Source of the DNA: Gammaproteobacteria bacterium
GTDB taxonomy: Bacteria > Pseudomonadota > Gammaproteobacteria > Burkholderiales > Nitrosomonadaceae
Direction of reading: 5' to 3'
DNA: 64,000 nucleotides
Assembly: GCA_015709635.1 (NCBI GenBank)
Contig: CP054180.1
Span: 1,240,001-1,304,000 of the forward strand
Shown here: one piece after another, positions 48,577-57,507 of the stretch
Numbering within the stretch: position 1 is the first letter of the stretch
Layout: the number at the start of each line of letters is the position of its first letter
The notes under the pieces: generated by a model
What the model saw: the letters and a program-made list of their open reading frames with translations, nothing else
Database searches by the model: none
Told to the model about the DNA's origin: nothing
Translations under genes and position numbers: made by a program

Positions 48577-49014
48577 CCTAAGTGCTTCGACGATGAGAGC
48601 GAAATGGATGAATGAGAGAAAAATGACATCCAGTTTGTCGAATCTGGAGAATATTCGACGGAATCCCTTGAGTCTGCGGAATAATCTTTCGATCTCATTG
48701 CGTTTTTTGTACATGGCGCGGTCATATTCCCAGAGCTCCAGCCGATTAGTTTTGGGTGGGACAACCGGGATATAACCGAGCTCCAATGCAAGCTGTCTGG
48801 TTTGATCACCCTCATAAGCGCGATCCATCAGCAGATGAGTAGGAGAAGAGACGGGGCCGAGTGCTAACAGGAGTTGTCGTCCTTCCGGTGCGTCATGTGT
48901 ATGCCCCGGAGATAAGGAAAAAGTTATGGCTGTTCTGGTATCTGCGGCAACCAGATGAATTTTAGTGGTCCAGCCACCTCGGGATTTGCCGATGGATTGC
49001 GGGCCGTTTTTTTT
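48574..49014 (-). CDS. IS5-family transposase OrfB part (reached by -1 frameshift)
   Basis: From the A8 run at 49007-49014 (T8 on the plus strand) the -1 frame stays open to TAG at 48574. It encodes the remainder of the DDE transposase: KSRGGWTTKIHLVAADTRTA, HLLMDRAYEGDQTRQLAL (second Asp) and YKKRNEIERLFRRLKGFRRI (catalytic Glu). Zero-frame reading of OrfA would miss both residues. This is how many IS427-type elements make the full OrfAB enzyme. Confidence 0.85.
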   Translation of the reverse strand, partial: KKNGPQSIGKSRGGWTTKIHLVAADTRTAITFSLSPGHTHDAPEGRQLLLALGPVSSPTHLLMDRAYEGDQTRQLALELGYIPVVPPKTNRLELWEYDRAMYKKRNEIERLFRRLKGFRRIFSRFDKLDVIFLSFIHFALIVEALR

Positions 49015-49331
49015 AATGCACCAGTACCATCAGGGTGCACTTTGATGCTGGTGCTATCCATCGAAACGGCTTCAATCTTGATGCGAATGATTTGTTGATG
49101 CTGCAGCTGCTCAAAAACTTTTTGAAGCACGCCGCTTTTCGCCCATCGATTCATTCGAGTGTAGATGGTATGCCAATTACCGAAACGCTTGGGTAGTCCG
49201 CGCCACTTGCAACCATGCTCGGTAACATACAGAATAGCATTGAGAATTTGTAGATTGGAATGACTGACATTGCCACGCTGGCGCGGCATGCAGTGTTCGA
49301 TCTGTTGATATTGAGTTTCGGTGATTTCCAT
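48924..49331 (-). CDS. IS5-family transposase OrfA
   Basis: N-terminal transposase frame starting MEITETQYQQIEHCMP. It contains the DUF4096-like region (NAILYVTEHGCKWRGLPKRF, NWHTIYTRMNRWAKSGVLQK) and the first catalytic Asp in AVSMDSTSIKVHPDG. The zero frame continues past the A8 slip site to 48924, but only the shifted frame carries the rest of the catalytic core. Confidence 0.88.
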   Translation of the reverse strand: MEITETQYQQIEHCMPRQRGNVSHSNLQILNAILYVTEHGCKWRGLPKRFGNWHTIYTRMNRWAKSGVLQKVFEQLQHQQIIRIKIEAVSMDSTSIKVHPDGTGALKKTARNPSANPEVAGPLKFIWLPQIPEQP

Positions 49332-49348
49332 CACCGTATTATATCAAA

Positions 49349-49364
49349 TAGTGTTAACAGGCCC
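49349..49364. repeat. IS terminal inverted repeat, right
   Basis: TAGTGTTAACAGGCCC, exact reverse complement of the left end. Confidence 0.9.
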
Positions 49365-49517
49365 TAGTTTTATCAAATAATGTCAACGATTTGTTCTTCA
49401 AAACTTGAAGATGGTGCTGCATGACATGAAATTTGATGATGGATGGTTTCGTTTTTGCGCGGCTTCCTTGTCGAGCTTTCTCGGTCGATCCAGTGAGGGA
49501 ATGCTTTTAAGCGATAC

Positions 49518-49712
49518 TTATTTATCCGGGTCTGCGTCTTTTTCCTTACTATCGGGAATAACCGTGTCGGCAATGGCGCCAACCGCTTTGACAGTGACTT
49601 TGGCCGCCGTCGCAGCGGTAGTGACCGCGGCATCGGCAACCGCTAGGACGGCGCATCCTGTCAAGTGAAGCAGGACTAGAGATGCTATAAGCAATCGGAA
49701 AGTGGAAAACAT
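49518..49712 (-). CDS. Small Ala/Val-rich lipoprotein
   Basis: A 64-residue product from ATG 49712 with signal peptide (FRLLIASLVLLHLTGC) and lipobox LTGC. The mature part is almost only small residues (VADAAVTTAATAAKVTVKAV), then an acidic Lys/Asp tail. No clear ribosome site. Similar short Ala-rich lipoproteins are often annotated as hypothetical NF038104-like lipoproteins, an assignment from memory and not tested. Confidence 0.6.
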   Translation of the reverse strand: MFSTFRLLIASLVLLHLTGCAVLAVADAAVTTAATAAKVTVKAVGAIADTVIPDSKEKDADPDK

Positions 49713-49783
49713 AGAATTATAGTTCACATTTATTTTTCGCGATCTGGCCTTGGTGCGGCAATTATCCATCCGAATAAATGAAT

Positions 49784-50038
49784 TCACCGGTAAACCTCGC
49801 GGCGATGGCCGATTCGAATAACCAAAACCGTCAATTGTGCATCATGCACTTCGTATACGACGCGATACGAACCGATGCGAATGCGGCGCAGTCCGGAATA
49901 TTCTCCCTTGAGCACGCCACCGGCTGCCGGGTTTGTTTTGAGCTGATCAATCGCTTCGATAATGCGAAGCCGATCTTCATAGGTTATGTTTTTTAATGAT
50001 TTAAGCGCGCTTTGCTTAATGCTGACGGAGTAAATCAT
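49784..50038 (-). CDS. RelE/ParE-family toxin
   Basis: An 84-residue toxin with MIYSVSIKQSALKSLKNITY and the C-terminal beta core GLRRIRIGSYRVVYEVHDAQ, VLVIRIGHRREVYR. RelE members cleave mRNA on the ribosome, and the RIGHRREVY ending with basic and aromatic residues fits that subgroup. It overlaps the antitoxin gene by 23 bp, as in autoregulated toxin-antitoxin pairs. Confidence 0.9.
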   Translation of the reverse strand: MIYSVSIKQSALKSLKNITYEDRLRIIEAIDQLKTNPAAGGVLKGEYSGLRRIRIGSYRVVYEVHDAQLTVLVIRIGHRREVYR

Positions 50039-50237
50039 GCTTTGCGGTTTCCCAATCTAATACCGGGTCAGCCGGATCGCGCAAAACTTCTACGGCACGG
50101 GAAATGTCTTCAAAATCGTCGAGGTAATATTCGACCGCCTGTCTGATCACATCGGCACGCGTGCGATGCAATTTTGTAGCCGCCTCATCGAGAGCAGCTA
50201 TCAATTCATCCGGTAATCTTGCAGATATTTGACTCAT
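50016..50237 (-). CDS. Ribbon-helix-helix antitoxin
   Basis: A 73-residue partner of the RelE toxin. The N-terminal ribbon-helix-helix (QISARLPDELIAALDEAATK, RADVIRQAVEYYL) binds DNA as a dimer. The acidic C-terminus (DPADPVLDWETAKHDLL) would wrap the toxin. It is the first gene of the pair. Confidence 0.9.
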   Translation of the reverse strand: MSQISARLPDELIAALDEAATKLHRTRADVIRQAVEYYLDDFEDISRAVEVLRDPADPVLDWETAKHDLLRQH

Positions 50238-50404
50238 TTAAGGTCCTTCACTCCAATTCTTAATGTCAACGAAATTCACTGAATGTCACGATAGCGTAAG
50301 CTTATACATTTTGCAATTAAAATTTGGTTGATGCGCCATTCTGGTTTCAATTGTTGATCCTGGATGACGCAAGCTTATCCAAGCTACTTGCTGTACCTTA
50401 CTGA

Positions 50405-50865
50405 TTAGAACCGCTTATCGAATCTAACGCGAACCAGATATTCCTTCTTCGATGCGGTGTGAATGATTCCGCAATAGAAGTGACCATCAGTACCAGCTTT
50501 CGCCTCTACTTCCTTTTGGTCGATTAGTCCTACCCAGCGTTTACCGGGCCCAAGTTCAAATGGCAGTGGTTGTGAGTGCCACCTGGCAATGCGACTAAGC
50601 CCCGCATTGATGTCTTGCCCCTCAAGCGATCAAACGGCTTAACTACAAGGTGCGTGATAGTCGTTGTCTTGCCACTGTTGTTTACGGCTTCAACGAAAAT
50701 GTTGAGGTTGTCATCAAGTCTTACCTGCGTGCGTCACGGTTTGCATATTTGCCTGAGCTAAGTCCGGAGGTTGACTTGGTTTGCACGCCATTTGAAGATA
50801 TCCCACAAAAGCACGACAGATGCAACGATCGCACCCCACCACGCTGCAATATCAGAAGCCGTCAT
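50405..50865 (-). pseudogene. Decayed gene for a membrane-anchored hypothetical protein
   Basis: ATG 50865 starts MTASDIAAWWGAIVASVVLL then WDIFKW, a membrane anchor seen in small accessory proteins, but the frame stops after 35 codons. Coding continues in another frame (RLDDNLNIFVEAVNNSGKTT) and then in a third (LPFELGPGKRWVGLIDQKEV to VRVRFDKRF and a TAA at 50405). At least two frameshifts separate the parts. The pieces are collinear, so this is one broken gene and not three small ones. Confidence 0.6.
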
Positions 50866-50960
50866 TGTAGCAATCTCGTCCATCCGGTCTTACTAGAATT
50901 AGGCGTCCGACATAACGCAAGAATTACGTCACAAACGAAATCCAACACGGTATCGCTCAT
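50862..50960 (-). CDS. Small ORF coupled to the decayed gene, 32 aa
   Basis: ATG 50960 follows a good GAGGATAGT ribosome site and encodes MSDTVLDFVCDVILALCRTP and 12 more residues. Its TGA overlaps the ATG of the decayed gene as ATGA. The strong site and exact coupling suggest a genuine leader or partner peptide of that gene. No family is recognised. Confidence 0.35.
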   Translation of the reverse strand: MSDTVLDFVCDVILALCRTPNSSKTGWTRLLQ

Positions 50961-51047
50961 ACTATCCTCTTATTTATTGATCGAATTATCCAATTTAGTT
51001 GTCATCATACCAAGCCTGATTATATCCAAGAGCTAAATGGCGTAACG

Positions 51048-52217
51048 TTATCGGCGTATAGTCCGTTGGATATTTTTCAGTACCCGCAAAACCGTCTTCC
51101 TCGGCGTCCCAATATTCAACCGCATAAACCCGCTGCCTTCCTGGCCGAATTGCACGCCGGGATTCAGGCCGACACCGGCTTGGTGGATGAAGAAGTGTTT
51201 CAGTTTGGCGTCGGTCAGGTTCATGGCGCGGCAGTCGAGCCATAGCAGGTAGGTGCCTTCGGCTGGGATGACTTTGATTTCCGGTAAGTGTTCAGCGAGA
51301 TGCGATTCGACGGTATCGCGCGTGTCGCGAAGATAGAGCTGCAGTGCTTCCAGCCAGGTTTCCCCGCCGCGGTAGGCGGCTTCGAAGGCGGTGACGCTGA
51401 ATGGGTTGGAGGCGCTGACGTGCAGGCTGTTGAAGACCTGGATGACGGCATTGCGCATGGTTTTGTCGGGAATGATCAGTGCCGACAGATTTAAGCCGGG
51501 AATGTTGAAGGTTTTGCTCGGTGCGACAGCGGTGATGACGGAAAGGTGATTACGCGCCAGCGCAGCGAGCACGTGGTGTCGATGACCGGGGTAAATCAGG
51601 TCGTGGTGGATTTCGTCGGAGAGAATAACCAAATTGTGTGTTGCAGCGAGTTGCAGCAATCGATCCAGTTCTTCCGGTTGCCACACGCGTCCGACTGGGT
51701 TGTGCGGCGAGCACAGCAGCAGGAATTTGGCTTGCCGGGCGCATTGTTCCAAGTGATCGAAGTCGATGCTATAGCGGCCGTTGTCGAGTCGCAGCGGGTT
51801 TTGCAGCAATTGCCGGCCGGTTTGCGTGGCAACGGAGAAAAACGGGAAATATACCGGCGGCTGGATGATGATGGTGTCACCCGGTTGCGTCAGCGCCATC
51901 ACGGCAGCGTTGATCGACGGCACCACGCCGGGGCACATGACGATCCATTCGCGTTGTATTACCCAGTTGTGCCGCCGCTGCAGCCAAGCGATCAGTGCAT
52001 CGTACAGGCTATCGGGAAACAGCGTGTAACCGTAGATGGGGTGCCGGGCGCGTTCGGTCAGCGCGTGCGTGACGACAGGCGGAGCGGCGAAATCCATGTC
52101 CGCCACCCACGCCGGAATGACGTCGGCCTTGCCGAATACCGCTAAGCAGCTGTCGTATTTAACGCTGTGCGTGCCTGTGCGATTGATTTCCCGGTCGAAA
52201 TCGAACGCGTCGCTCAA
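51048..52217 (-). CDS. MalY/PatB-family PLP C-S lyase, probable OvoB
   Basis: Fold-type I PLP enzyme of 389 residues. PatB-like features include NRTGTHSVKYDSCLAVFG, VIPAWVADMDFAAPP, and the PLP Lys in VAPSKTFNIPGLNLSALIIP, with SPHNPVGRVW and LSDEIHHDLIY binding the cofactor. Its ATG overlaps the ovoA stop as ATGA. In ovothiol synthesis the sulfoxide made by OvoA is cleaved by a PLP lyase, OvoB, so this gene is the natural candidate. By sequence alone it could also be a cystathionine beta-lyase. Confidence 0.85.
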   Translation of the reverse strand: MSDAFDFDREINRTGTHSVKYDSCLAVFGKADVIPAWVADMDFAAPPVVTHALTERARHPIYGYTLFPDSLYDALIAWLQRRHNWVIQREWIVMCPGVVPSINAAVMALTQPGDTIIIQPPVYFPFFSVATQTGRQLLQNPLRLDNGRYSIDFDHLEQCARQAKFLLLCSPHNPVGRVWQPEELDRLLQLAATHNLVILSDEIHHDLIYPGHRHHVLAALARNHLSVITAVAPSKTFNIPGLNLSALIIPDKTMRNAVIQVFNSLHVSASNPFSVTAFEAAYRGGETWLEALQLYLRDTRDTVESHLAEHLPEIKVIPAEGTYLLWLDCRAMNLTDAKLKHFFIHQAGVGLNPGVQFGQEGSGFMRLNIGTPRKTVLRVLKNIQRTIRR

Positions 52218-54328
52218 GCGGTGCGCTCCCAGATGGTGACTTCCGCCAGCGTGTGCTGGAATTTACGCTTGGTTTCGCGGATCACAAACGGCACGGCTTG
52301 CGGGCCTTGAATCAGGCGGAAGTGCTTGCCGAGCATTTCTTTCAAGCCGTCGAGCGTGGTGAAATTCTCACCGTCGCGCTTGAAGCCGCCGATCCACGCC
52401 TCTTTTTTCGTATGTTCGGTGAGCCAGGTATACGGCGATGTGATCATCAGCAAACCGCCTGGATTGATGCGCGTGTGAATGCTATTCAACAGCTTGGCCG
52501 GATCGTACAACCGGTCGATCAGGTTGGCGGCGAGGATCAGGTCGTAGCCGGTGAAAATCGGCTTCAGATTACAGGCATCGCCTTGGAAAAACTCGACCTT
52601 GTTCTTGACGTGATCCAATCCTAAATTGCTGAGTGTGCGTTCCTTGTACGACACCAGCTCGCCTTCGTCGGTCAGCGTATAACGCAAAATGCCTTGCTGC
52701 GCGAGTTGCACGCCCTGGCCGATGAAACGCGCGGAGAAATCGATGCCGGTGACGTGATCGAATACTTTCGCCAGCTCGAAGGTCGAGCGGCCGGAGGCAC
52801 AGCCCAAGTCCAATGCGGTGCGGTGAGGGCGGTCGCCCATCGCGGCAATGGCGATTTCGGCCAGCGCTTTGGAGAAATTCGGCACGTCGAAGTAGGTATC
52901 GCCGTAATGAAATTCGGCGTATTCGGACAGCAGTTTGTCGGTTTCGTAGTTGGAACTTGGCAAGGTGGCCGGGGCGTTTGATACCACGTAGCGAAAACCG
53001 GCATGCTGGAAAAAATGGCGGCGGAACGCATAACGCGAGCTGCGTATCGATTCGTTGCCGCAGGCGATCCATGAGCCGCCTTTGATCAGATTGTGCTGAT
53101 TATCGAAGGTTGGTGTGGTGAAGTCGTCGTACAGTGGGTGCACATCGAAGCCTTCAAACGGATACGTTGGTGTTTCGGTCCACTGCCAGACGTTACCCAC
53201 GATATCGAAGAATTCACCCTGCGGAAATTCCGTGACCGGGCAACTTGACGCGTAATAATCCAGGTGCAAATTGCCTACAGCTTTGCGGTCATAAGGCACT
53301 TCGCTGAGACCGGCAACATCGTACAACCGGTACCATTCGTCCTCGGTTGGTAGTCTGATAGGTTTTTTAGTGGTAGCAGCTTTCCAATTACAGAACGCTT
53401 TCGCTTCATGATAATTAACATCGACCGGCCAGTCCCACGGCATCGGCACTTCTTCGGTCATCAGCCGTAAACACCAATCATTGCCTTTTTTGATCCAAAA
53501 CGTGGGGTGCTCGGCTTGTGTGAATTTTTGCCAGGAGCGGCCTTCTTCCTGCCAATAACTTTCGGTACGATAGCCGTTGACTTCGACAAAAGCCAAGAAT
53601 TCCCGGTTGCTGACTAAATATTTGCTGGCCTGAAAAGCCGGGATATCCGCAGTGTGCAGGCCGTATTCGTTATCCCAGCCGTAGTGTTGATGATTGGTTT
53701 TGGTTTTTTGCAGTGTGATTGTTCCGGGAGCGACATCGACCAGTGAATTTTGTGGCGCGGCGCCGGTTTTCCGGTACGGTTGCCAATCCGGGTGCGGTTG
53801 CACGAAATGCAAGGCATGCTGGCGGATCAATACCGACGATGTTTCCAGATGGATGCGCTCGTGCTCGATTCCCATCACAATCGGCCACCACGAACTTTCC
53901 CACGTGATCGGCAGACTCAGCGGCATCGTCGTGATCAGTTTGTCGACCATGGTGCGCATGGTTTTGCGGTACGCGCGCACTTCGTCGACGGTCGGCCAGT
54001 CGTAATGCGTGCTATCGAGATCGTCCCAGCTCATTTCGTCGACACCGACGGCAAAAATGGATTCCAGTCTGGGGTTGATGCGTTCGCCGATCAATCCGGC
54101 AAGAATCAGTTTGTTGACAAAAAATGTGGCGGTATGGCCCAGATAAAAAATCAGTGGATGACGCAGCGAGATGGGTTTTTTGTAATAAGCTTCGTCGCTG
54201 CGCAGCGTTTCGAATAATTGTTCGTAGCGATCCAGCGTGGTATGAAAATAATTGCGGATTTCTTCACGTTTCAGGTTGATATCGTCGCCATCCAGCAGAG
54301 GTGTTCTTTGGAATAAGGTTTGTGGCAT
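52214..54328 (-). CDS. ovoA: OvoA, 5-histidylcysteine sulfoxide synthase / methyltransferase
   Basis: Iron-dependent enzyme that joins cysteine and histidine, the first step to ovothiol. The 704 residues contain a DinB-like region with the iron ligands GIEHERIHLETSSVLI (HxxxHxE). An FGE/sulfatase-type domain follows (RLPTEDEWYRLYDVAG, GEFFDIVGNVWQWTETPTYP, KGGSWIACGNESIRSSRYAF). A C-terminal SAM methyltransferase has ALDLGCASGRSTFELAK. This three-domain fusion separates OvoA from EgtB, which lacks the methyltransferase. The PLP lyase directly downstream completes the pathway. Confidence 0.93.
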   Translation of the reverse strand: MPQTLFQRTPLLDGDDINLKREEIRNYFHTTLDRYEQLFETLRSDEAYYKKPISLRHPLIFYLGHTATFFVNKLILAGLIGERINPRLESIFAVGVDEMSWDDLDSTHYDWPTVDEVRAYRKTMRTMVDKLITTMPLSLPITWESSWWPIVMGIEHERIHLETSSVLIRQHALHFVQPHPDWQPYRKTGAAPQNSLVDVAPGTITLQKTKTNHQHYGWDNEYGLHTADIPAFQASKYLVSNREFLAFVEVNGYRTESYWQEEGRSWQKFTQAEHPTFWIKKGNDWCLRLMTEEVPMPWDWPVDVNYHEAKAFCNWKAATTKKPIRLPTEDEWYRLYDVAGLSEVPYDRKAVGNLHLDYYASSCPVTEFPQGEFFDIVGNVWQWTETPTYPFEGFDVHPLYDDFTTPTFDNQHNLIKGGSWIACGNESIRSSRYAFRRHFFQHAGFRYVVSNAPATLPSSNYETDKLLSEYAEFHYGDTYFDVPNFSKALAEIAIAAMGDRPHRTALDLGCASGRSTFELAKVFDHVTGIDFSARFIGQGVQLAQQGILRYTLTDEGELVSYKERTLSNLGLDHVKNKVEFFQGDACNLKPIFTGYDLILAANLIDRLYDPAKLLNSIHTRINPGGLLMITSPYTWLTEHTKKEAWIGGFKRDGENFTTLDGLKEMLGKHFRLIQGPQAVPFVIRETKRKFQHTLAEVTIWERTA

Positions 54329-54589
54329 AGGGTAATGTTTAGTAGTTTACTCAGTTATTGACCGGTATTATAACGCCTTGCGCTTTTCAGGCTATACTTT
54401 GACCGGGATAAATGTCATTAAGCTTTGATATTACGCTAAAAAGATAACGAAAATATTAACACTGACTGGTTTTTTGCAGTGAAAATGATTGATTTGCATC
54501 CCGGATTTTTGCGATCAATGCAAAGCAAACAGCCCGTTCTCTCTGGCCGCATGCGCATTAATCGTAAGGGTAGCTGGGAGTATGCGAAT

Positions 54590-55990
54590 TTATAGCGTAA
54601 CAATCGATAAAAATTCCGGAATGCTCGCATTCCAGTGCAGTTTCTTCTGGATAGCATCGGCCAGTGCTTGGGAATTGCTGAATTCGCCGTGCACAACAAA
54701 AATCTTTTCCGGCATTTTCTCGAAGTGACTCAGCCAGTTGAGCAAATTGGCTTGGTCGGCGTGCGCTGAAAGTCCGCCGATGGTGTAAATGGTTGCCCTA
54801 ACTTGAACTTCCTGACCGAAGATCTTGACCCGTTTTGCGCCGTCCACGAGCCGTCTTCCCAGCGTTCCTTCCGCTTGGAAACCAGTGATCAGGATGCTGC
54901 ATTCCGGCCGGTTAAGGTTATATTTGAGGTGATGCTTGATACGCCCGGCATCGCACATGCCGCTGGCGGATATGATGATAACGCCGTGCTTGATGTGGTT
55001 GAGTTGCATTGATTCCTCGATATCCTGGACGAAATGGATGCGCGGTTTTTGCGTAGCGCTGTTCATCCATTGCAAGGCTTCGGTGGATTCGCGGTCGAGT
55101 AACGCAATGTGTTTGAGCGTGATCTCGGTAGCCGCTTGCGCCATCGGTGAGTCGACATAAATCGCCATTTCTCCAAGTTTGCCCTGGCGGTACAAATCGA
55201 TCAGCAGAAACAGCAGATCCTGGGTGCGGCCGACGGTAAAGGCCGGAATGATGATGTTGCCGCTCTTGCTAATCAGCGTATCGTTGATCGCATAAACCAG
55301 TTCATCCAGTGTCTCGGGCATTGACCGGTGCAGCCGGTTGCCATAAGTGGATTCGATCAGCACAACGTCGGCATGCCGGATGATGGCCGGGTCGCGTACG
55401 ATGGGGTGGCCGGGTTGCCCCAGATCGCCCGAGAAGACAATTTTCTTATAACCGCCCTCTTTTTTTACCCACAGTTCGATGATGGCGGAACCGAGAATAT
55501 GGCCCGCGTCGCGGAAGCAGCAACGAATCGATGGATGCGGGTTAATTTCCACATTATAGTCGATGCGGTGTAATTGCTTCAGCAGTGCTTCCGCTTGTGT
55601 CACGGTGTAGAGCGGAGCGAGTTCCTGAGCGGATTGACTATTGCGACGGCGGGTTTGATTGTGCCACTCGACTTCCTTTTCCTGAATATAGGCACTGTCT
55701 TTCAACATCACCTGAAGCAGATCCGCCGTTGCCGTGGTGCAATAAACCGGGCCGCGGAAACCCCAGGCGCTCAACCGCGGCAACAACCCGGAGTGATCGA
55801 TGTGCGCATGGGTCAGCAAGACAAAATTGATGGTTTTGGGGTCGAATTTGAAAGCCGTGCGATTCTTTTTATCCGCTTCCCGCCCGCCTTGAAACATGCC
55901 GCAGTCGACCAAAAAACGGACCGATCCGGTTTCAATCAGATAGCTGGAACCGGTAACTTCGCCAGCCGCGCCTAAAAAAGTCAGCTTCAT
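54590..55990 (-). CDS. Metallo-beta-lactamase / beta-CASP ribonuclease
   Basis: Zinc nuclease of 466 residues in the CPSF/RNase J-like group. The MBL motifs are MKLTFLGAAGEVTGSSYLIE, LTHAHIDHSGLLPRL, DAGHILGSAIIEL and FSGDLGQPGHPIV. The beta-CASP part includes GNIIIPAFTVGRTQDLLFLL and IIISASGMCDAGRIKHHLKY, and the terminal RMMBL-like GGLSAHADQANLL. Likely acts on RNA; the substrate in this organism is not known. It is separated from bioA by 17 bp on the same strand. Confidence 0.9.
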   Translation of the reverse strand: MKLTFLGAAGEVTGSSYLIETGSVRFLVDCGMFQGGREADKKNRTAFKFDPKTINFVLLTHAHIDHSGLLPRLSAWGFRGPVYCTTATADLLQVMLKDSAYIQEKEVEWHNQTRRRNSQSAQELAPLYTVTQAEALLKQLHRIDYNVEINPHPSIRCCFRDAGHILGSAIIELWVKKEGGYKKIVFSGDLGQPGHPIVRDPAIIRHADVVLIESTYGNRLHRSMPETLDELVYAINDTLISKSGNIIIPAFTVGRTQDLLFLLIDLYRQGKLGEMAIYVDSPMAQAATEITLKHIALLDRESTEALQWMNSATQKPRIHFVQDIEESMQLNHIKHGVIIISASGMCDAGRIKHHLKYNLNRPECSILITGFQAEGTLGRRLVDGAKRVKIFGQEVQVRATIYTIGGLSAHADQANLLNWLSHFEKMPEKIFVVHGEFSNSQALADAIQKKLHWNASIPEFLSIVTL

Positions 55991-56007
55991 AAATGTGATC
56001 TTATAAA

Positions 56008-57345
56008 TTAGAGGGCATTCAGCACCTGCAACGTACCATTGACCAGCACATCCATTTCCTGCTCGTCAATGATATACGGCGGTATGAAATAAATGGTTTT
56101 CCCCAGCGGGCGCAGCAGAATCTGCTGGTTCAAACCGGCCTGGAAACATCGGGCGGCAAAGTCGGCGTCGTTCGTTTCGACTTCAAATGCCCAGATCATG
56201 CCGCAGTTGCGGAAATTTCTGACCTTGGGATGCGCTGCGAGTGGTGCGGCGATAGTATTCAAATACGCTGCTTTATTTTTGTTGGTTTCGATCACCCGGT
56301 CGTGCTCAAAAATATCCAGCGAGGCTAAAGCCGCGCGGCAAGCCAGCGCATTACCGCTATGCGAATGCGAATGCAAAAAAGCGCGTGCCATTTTGTCATC
56401 GTAAAAAGCCTGAAAAACCGTATCGGTCGTCATCACGGCGGAAAGCGGTAAGTAACCGCCGCTCAATCCTTTCGACAGGCATAAGAAATCCGGGGCGATG
56501 TCAGCCTGGTTGCAGGCAAACAAGGTTCCGGTGCGGCCGAAACCGACCGCGATTTCATCGGCGATCAGGTGCACCTGATAACGATCGCAGATTTCCCGGG
56601 CGCGTTGCAGATAAACGGGGTGATACATTCCCATGCCAGCTGCGCCTTGAATGAGCGGCTCAAGAATCAGCGCGGCCGTTTGCGCATGACGTTTAGCCAG
56701 ATGATTCTCCAGCGCAGTTGCGGCACGCAGCGCGAAATCCCGGGCCGATTCGCCGGCTGCGGCGTAGCGCCAATCCGGTGTCGGCACATGGGTACACGGT
56801 CTCAATAAAGGTGCATACGTTTCGCGGAAAATAGCCACATCGGTGACCGATAATGCACCGAGCGTTTCGCCGTGATAATCGTTTTGCAGGCTGACAAATC
56901 CGTTCTTTTGCGGCTGTCCGCACAACAGCCAGTAGTGAAAGCTCATTTTCAGTGCGATTTCAATCGCCGAAGCACCGTCGCTGGCATAAAAGCAGTGGCC
57001 GAGCGAACCGGGCGCGATACTTTTGAGCCGTTCCGATAATGCGACTACCGGCTCATGGGTAAAACCCGCCAGCATGACATGCTCGATTTTTTCCAGTTGA
57101 TCGCGGATCGCGGCATTGATGGCTGGATTAGCATGACCGAATAAATTGACCCACCACGAACTGATCGCATCGAGGTAACGATTGCCGCCGGCATCGTATA
57201 ACCATACACCTTTACCGCTTACAATCGGCACCAGCGGATGGGTTTCGTGTTGTTTCATTTGCGTGCAAGGGTGCCAGACTGCGGCAAGGCTTCTGTGCTG
57301 AAGTTGAGCTGAAAATGCCGATGTTTTGTATTGAGTATTTGACAT
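56008..57345 (-). CDS. bioA: Adenosylmethionine-8-amino-7-oxononanoate aminotransferase
   Basis: PLP enzyme of biotin synthesis that makes 7,8-diaminopelargonate. The 445 residues contain WHPCTQMKQHETHPLVPIVS, the typical BioA start. YLDAISSWWVNLFGHANP, FYASDGASAIEIALKMSFHY and the PLP Lys in DFLCLSKGLSGGYLPLSAVM follow. LIADEIAVGFGRTGTLFAC places the cofactor Asp. Other bio genes are not in the window. Confidence 0.93.
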   Translation of the reverse strand: MSNTQYKTSAFSAQLQHRSLAAVWHPCTQMKQHETHPLVPIVSGKGVWLYDAGGNRYLDAISSWWVNLFGHANPAINAAIRDQLEKIEHVMLAGFTHEPVVALSERLKSIAPGSLGHCFYASDGASAIEIALKMSFHYWLLCGQPQKNGFVSLQNDYHGETLGALSVTDVAIFRETYAPLLRPCTHVPTPDWRYAAAGESARDFALRAATALENHLAKRHAQTAALILEPLIQGAAGMGMYHPVYLQRAREICDRYQVHLIADEIAVGFGRTGTLFACNQADIAPDFLCLSKGLSGGYLPLSAVMTTDTVFQAFYDDKMARAFLHSHSHSGNALACRAALASLDIFEHDRVIETNKNKAAYLNTIAAPLAAHPKVRNFRNCGMIWAFEVETNDADFAARCFQAGLNQQILLRPLGKTIYFIPPYIIDEQEMDVLVNGTLQVLNAL

Positions 57346-57507
57346 GTCGTTGTGTTAACTGAAAAGCAGAAATTCTGAAGACATATGCAACCGGAAATCT
57401 TCAGGTAGTGAGCGTTCATTGTAGACGATGAAGGGGTGTTTTTCAGTGTTTTTGACGGGCTATTTGATCCTTGGTACAGTCAAGTTTTCCAACAGAGTTG
57501 CTTTTTT

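Larger units (their letters stand above)
48561..49364 (-). mobile_element. IS5-family insertion sequence (IS427-like), 804 bp
   Basis: Perfect 16-bp terminal inverted repeats GGGCCTGTTAACACTA bound the element at 48561-48576 and 49349-49364. Flanking bases read CTA before and TAG after, fitting a TA target duplication or insertion in CTAG, usual for this group. Inside are two overlapping transposase frames joined by an A8 slippery run. Both ends and both frames are intact, so it may still be active. Confidence 0.9.

Noticed and set aside
49373..49639. 88-codon minus-strand frame beside the IS
   Set aside because: Pro/Arg-rich shadow of the small lipoprotein gene in the neighbouring frame.
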